From contig QIHU01000129.1 of assembly GCA_003231035.1 (NCBI GenBank), positions 1 through 5,833 on the forward strand: 5,833 bases of DNA. The letters run 5' to 3'. This document shows positions 5,222-5,833 of this stretch, piece by piece; position 1 is the stretch's first letter; every line of letters starts with the position of its first letter. The notes below the pieces were generated by a model. The model was not told where the DNA came from. It saw only the letters and a list, made by a program, of their open reading frames with translations, and did not search any database. A program made the translations under genes and the position numbers. The stretch comes from Acidobacteriota bacterium (lineage in GTDB: Bacteria > Acidobacteriota > Thermoanaerobaculia > Multivoradales > SZUA-115).

Positions 5222-5605
5222 ATGCGCCACAACAAACGATTCCGCAAACTAGGCCGCACTTCGGCCCACCGGACCGCCATGTTCCGCAACATGGTGGCCT
5301 CGTTGGTCCAGCACGGGCGAATCACCACCACGTTGCACAAGGCCAAGGAGCTGCGTCCGGTGGCGGAGAAGATTGTCACCCGAGGTCGGATTGACACCGT
5401 TCCAGCTCGCCGCTGGGTCCGTCAGTGGCTCCCCGATCGCACCTTGGTCAAGAAGTTGTTCGACGAAGTTAGCCCACGTTTCGCCGACCGTCCCGGTGGT
5501 TACCTGCGGATCGCAAAGCTGGGACCGCGCAAGGGTGATGGGGCCGAGATGGCGATTCTGGAGTTCGTCGACCACGAGTTCGAGGCTAAGGTCGCCGAAG
5601 AGTAG
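5222..5605 (+). CDS. rplQ: 50S ribosomal protein L17 (bL17)
   Basis: L17 is a large-subunit protein near the peptide exit tunnel and is usually the last gene of the alpha operon. The ATG at 5222 gives 127 residues, the same length as E. coli L17, starting MRHNKRFRKLGRTSAHRTAM and continuing FRNMVASLVQHGRITTTLHKAKELRPVAEK (21-50), KLFDEVSPRFADRPGGYLRI (78-97) and the end GDGAEMAILEFVDHEFEAKVAEE. The frame stays open upstream inside rpoA, but the conserved MRH start and GGAG (5210-5213) at 8-nt spacing fix the start. It begins 19 nt after rpoA. Its TAG stop is followed two codons later by a second in-frame TAG (5612-5614). An intrinsic terminator starts 40 nt after the stop, ending the operon. 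Confidence 0.98.
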   Translation: MRHNKRFRKLGRTSAHRTAMFRNMVASLVQHGRITTTLHKAKELRPVAEKIVTRGRIDTVPARRWVRQWLPDRTLVKKLFDEVSPRFADRPGGYLRIAKLGPRKGDGAEMAILEFVDHEFEAKVAEE

Positions 5606-5644
5606 GCAGAGTAGGCGAAGAAAAGCTCAACAAAGATGGGTGAG

Positions 5645-5680
5645 AGGGCCGGCTCCCGCCAGGGGTCGGCCCTTTTCTTG
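5645..5680 (+). terminator. Rho-independent terminator of the operon
   Basis: Bases 5646-5656 (GGGCCGGCTCC) pair with 5662-5672 (GGGGTCGGCCC) in an 11-bp stem with two G-U pairs. The loop is CGCCA (5657-5661). A possible A-T pair (5645/5673) extends the stem, and the T-rich tract TTTTCTT (5673-5679) follows directly. It lies 40 nt after rplQ and is oriented for + strand transcription. On the - strand no T-tract follows the stem, so bidirectional function is not evident. Confidence 0.93.
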
Positions 5681-5696
5681 TGCGCGGCGGGAGGCT

Positions 5697-5833
5697 CTAC
5701 TTGCGTCGAAATTCGTCGATTTGTATGACCTGACCGGTGGCACGAGGATTCTTAGAGGGTGGGTCTTTCTCTGAGTCGGTGGGCTCTCTACGCGGAAACG
5801 TACCTGTGGCTAGTGCGGGGTCAGTCTTTGCTT
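5697..5833 (-). CDS. Possible C-terminal tail of an unidentified convergent gene (partial)
   Basis: Read on the - strand from the window edge, one frame has no stop for 44 codons and then ends in TAG at 5699-5697. The visible tail is hydrophilic, rich in proline, charged residues and threonine (TGTFPRREPTDSEKDPPSKN), and ends GQVIQIDEFRRK. This has the look of a disordered C-terminal region, but I do not recognise a family and no function can be given. Arguments for a real gene are the position just beyond the terminator of a + strand operon, a stop codon matching the operon's TAG preference, and a plausible composition. Against: 44 open codons can arise by chance at this GC content and no start or domain is visible. 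The alternative is plain intergenic DNA. Confidence 0.4.
   Translation of the reverse strand, partial: AKTDPALATGTFPRREPTDSEKDPPSKNPRATGQVIQIDEFRRK

Noticed and set aside
889..5605. UAG recoding (e.g. pyrrolysine)
   Set aside because: TAG ends genes at exactly the conserved C-termini of Adk, IF-1, L36, S13, S11, S4, RpoA and L17, so it acts as a stop.
5704..5719. Direct repeat CGTCGA spaced by 4 nt
   Set aside because: Two 6-bp copies only, and they fall within the putative - strand coding tail; too short to interpret.
5701..5729. Promoter-like pair TTGCGT and TATGAC with 17-bp spacing after the terminator
   Set aside because: Only 3/6 and 4/6 matches to sigma-70 boxes, with the important last -10 base wrong, and no + strand gene follows in the window.
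5373..5774. + strand open frame overlapping rplQ and running through the terminator
   Set aside because: It is a different frame of rplQ, reads through a strong terminator and has a low-complexity arginine-rich composition typical of shadow frames.

Overview
The window is the distal part of a bacterial spc/alpha-type ribosomal protein operon. It contains the 3' two-thirds of secY followed by adk, map, infA, rpmJ, rpsM, rpsK, rpsD, rpoA and rplQ, all on the + strand and tightly packed. It closes with a strong intrinsic terminator just after rplQ. A stop-free stretch on the - strand beyond the terminator looks like the tail of a convergent gene cut by the window edge.

The DNA is fairly GC-rich (about 60% by eye). 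All proteins are clearly bacterial and near family consensus. The order secY-adk-map-infA-rpmJ-rpsM-rpsK-rpsD-rpoA-rplQ, with adk/map/infA inserted after secY and rpsD retained before rpoA, is seen in many bacteria, including deltaproteobacterial-type lineages (Myxococcota, Desulfobacterota and relatives), Thermus and Actinobacteria. The SecY C-terminus and the RpoA resemble deltaproteobacterial-type proteins, while the adenylate kinase is the short-LID form. I infer a Gram-negative, deltaproteobacteria-like organism with low to moderate confidence; no single feature proves it.

Layout: 1-905 secY (partial); 889-1473 adk, overlapping the secY end by 17 nt with a GTG start; 1476-2237 map; 2285-2503 infA with a TTG start; 2504-2583 an 80-nt spacer rich in small hairpins; 2584-2697 rpmJ; 2707-3087 rpsM; 3117-3521 rpsK; 3546-4175 rpsD; 4176-4221 a structured spacer; 4222-5202 rpoA; 5222-5605 rplQ; 5645-5680 terminator; 5697-5833 a possible convergent partial gene. 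No gene-free stretch exceeds 300 bases.

The genes serve one theme. SecY is the membrane channel for nascent proteins, map removes the initiator methionine, infA sets up initiation, rpmJ/rpsM/rpsK/rpsD/rplQ build the ribosome, rpoA nucleates RNA polymerase and adk balances adenine nucleotides. I found no novel multi-gene system. What merits a second look is regulatory: a perfect hairpin burying the rpoA Shine-Dalgarno sequence, competing hairpins around the rpsD stop, a UUG-started infA, a structured infA-rpmJ spacer, a recurring spacer motif, and unusual use of TAG as stop codon (8 of 10 operon genes).
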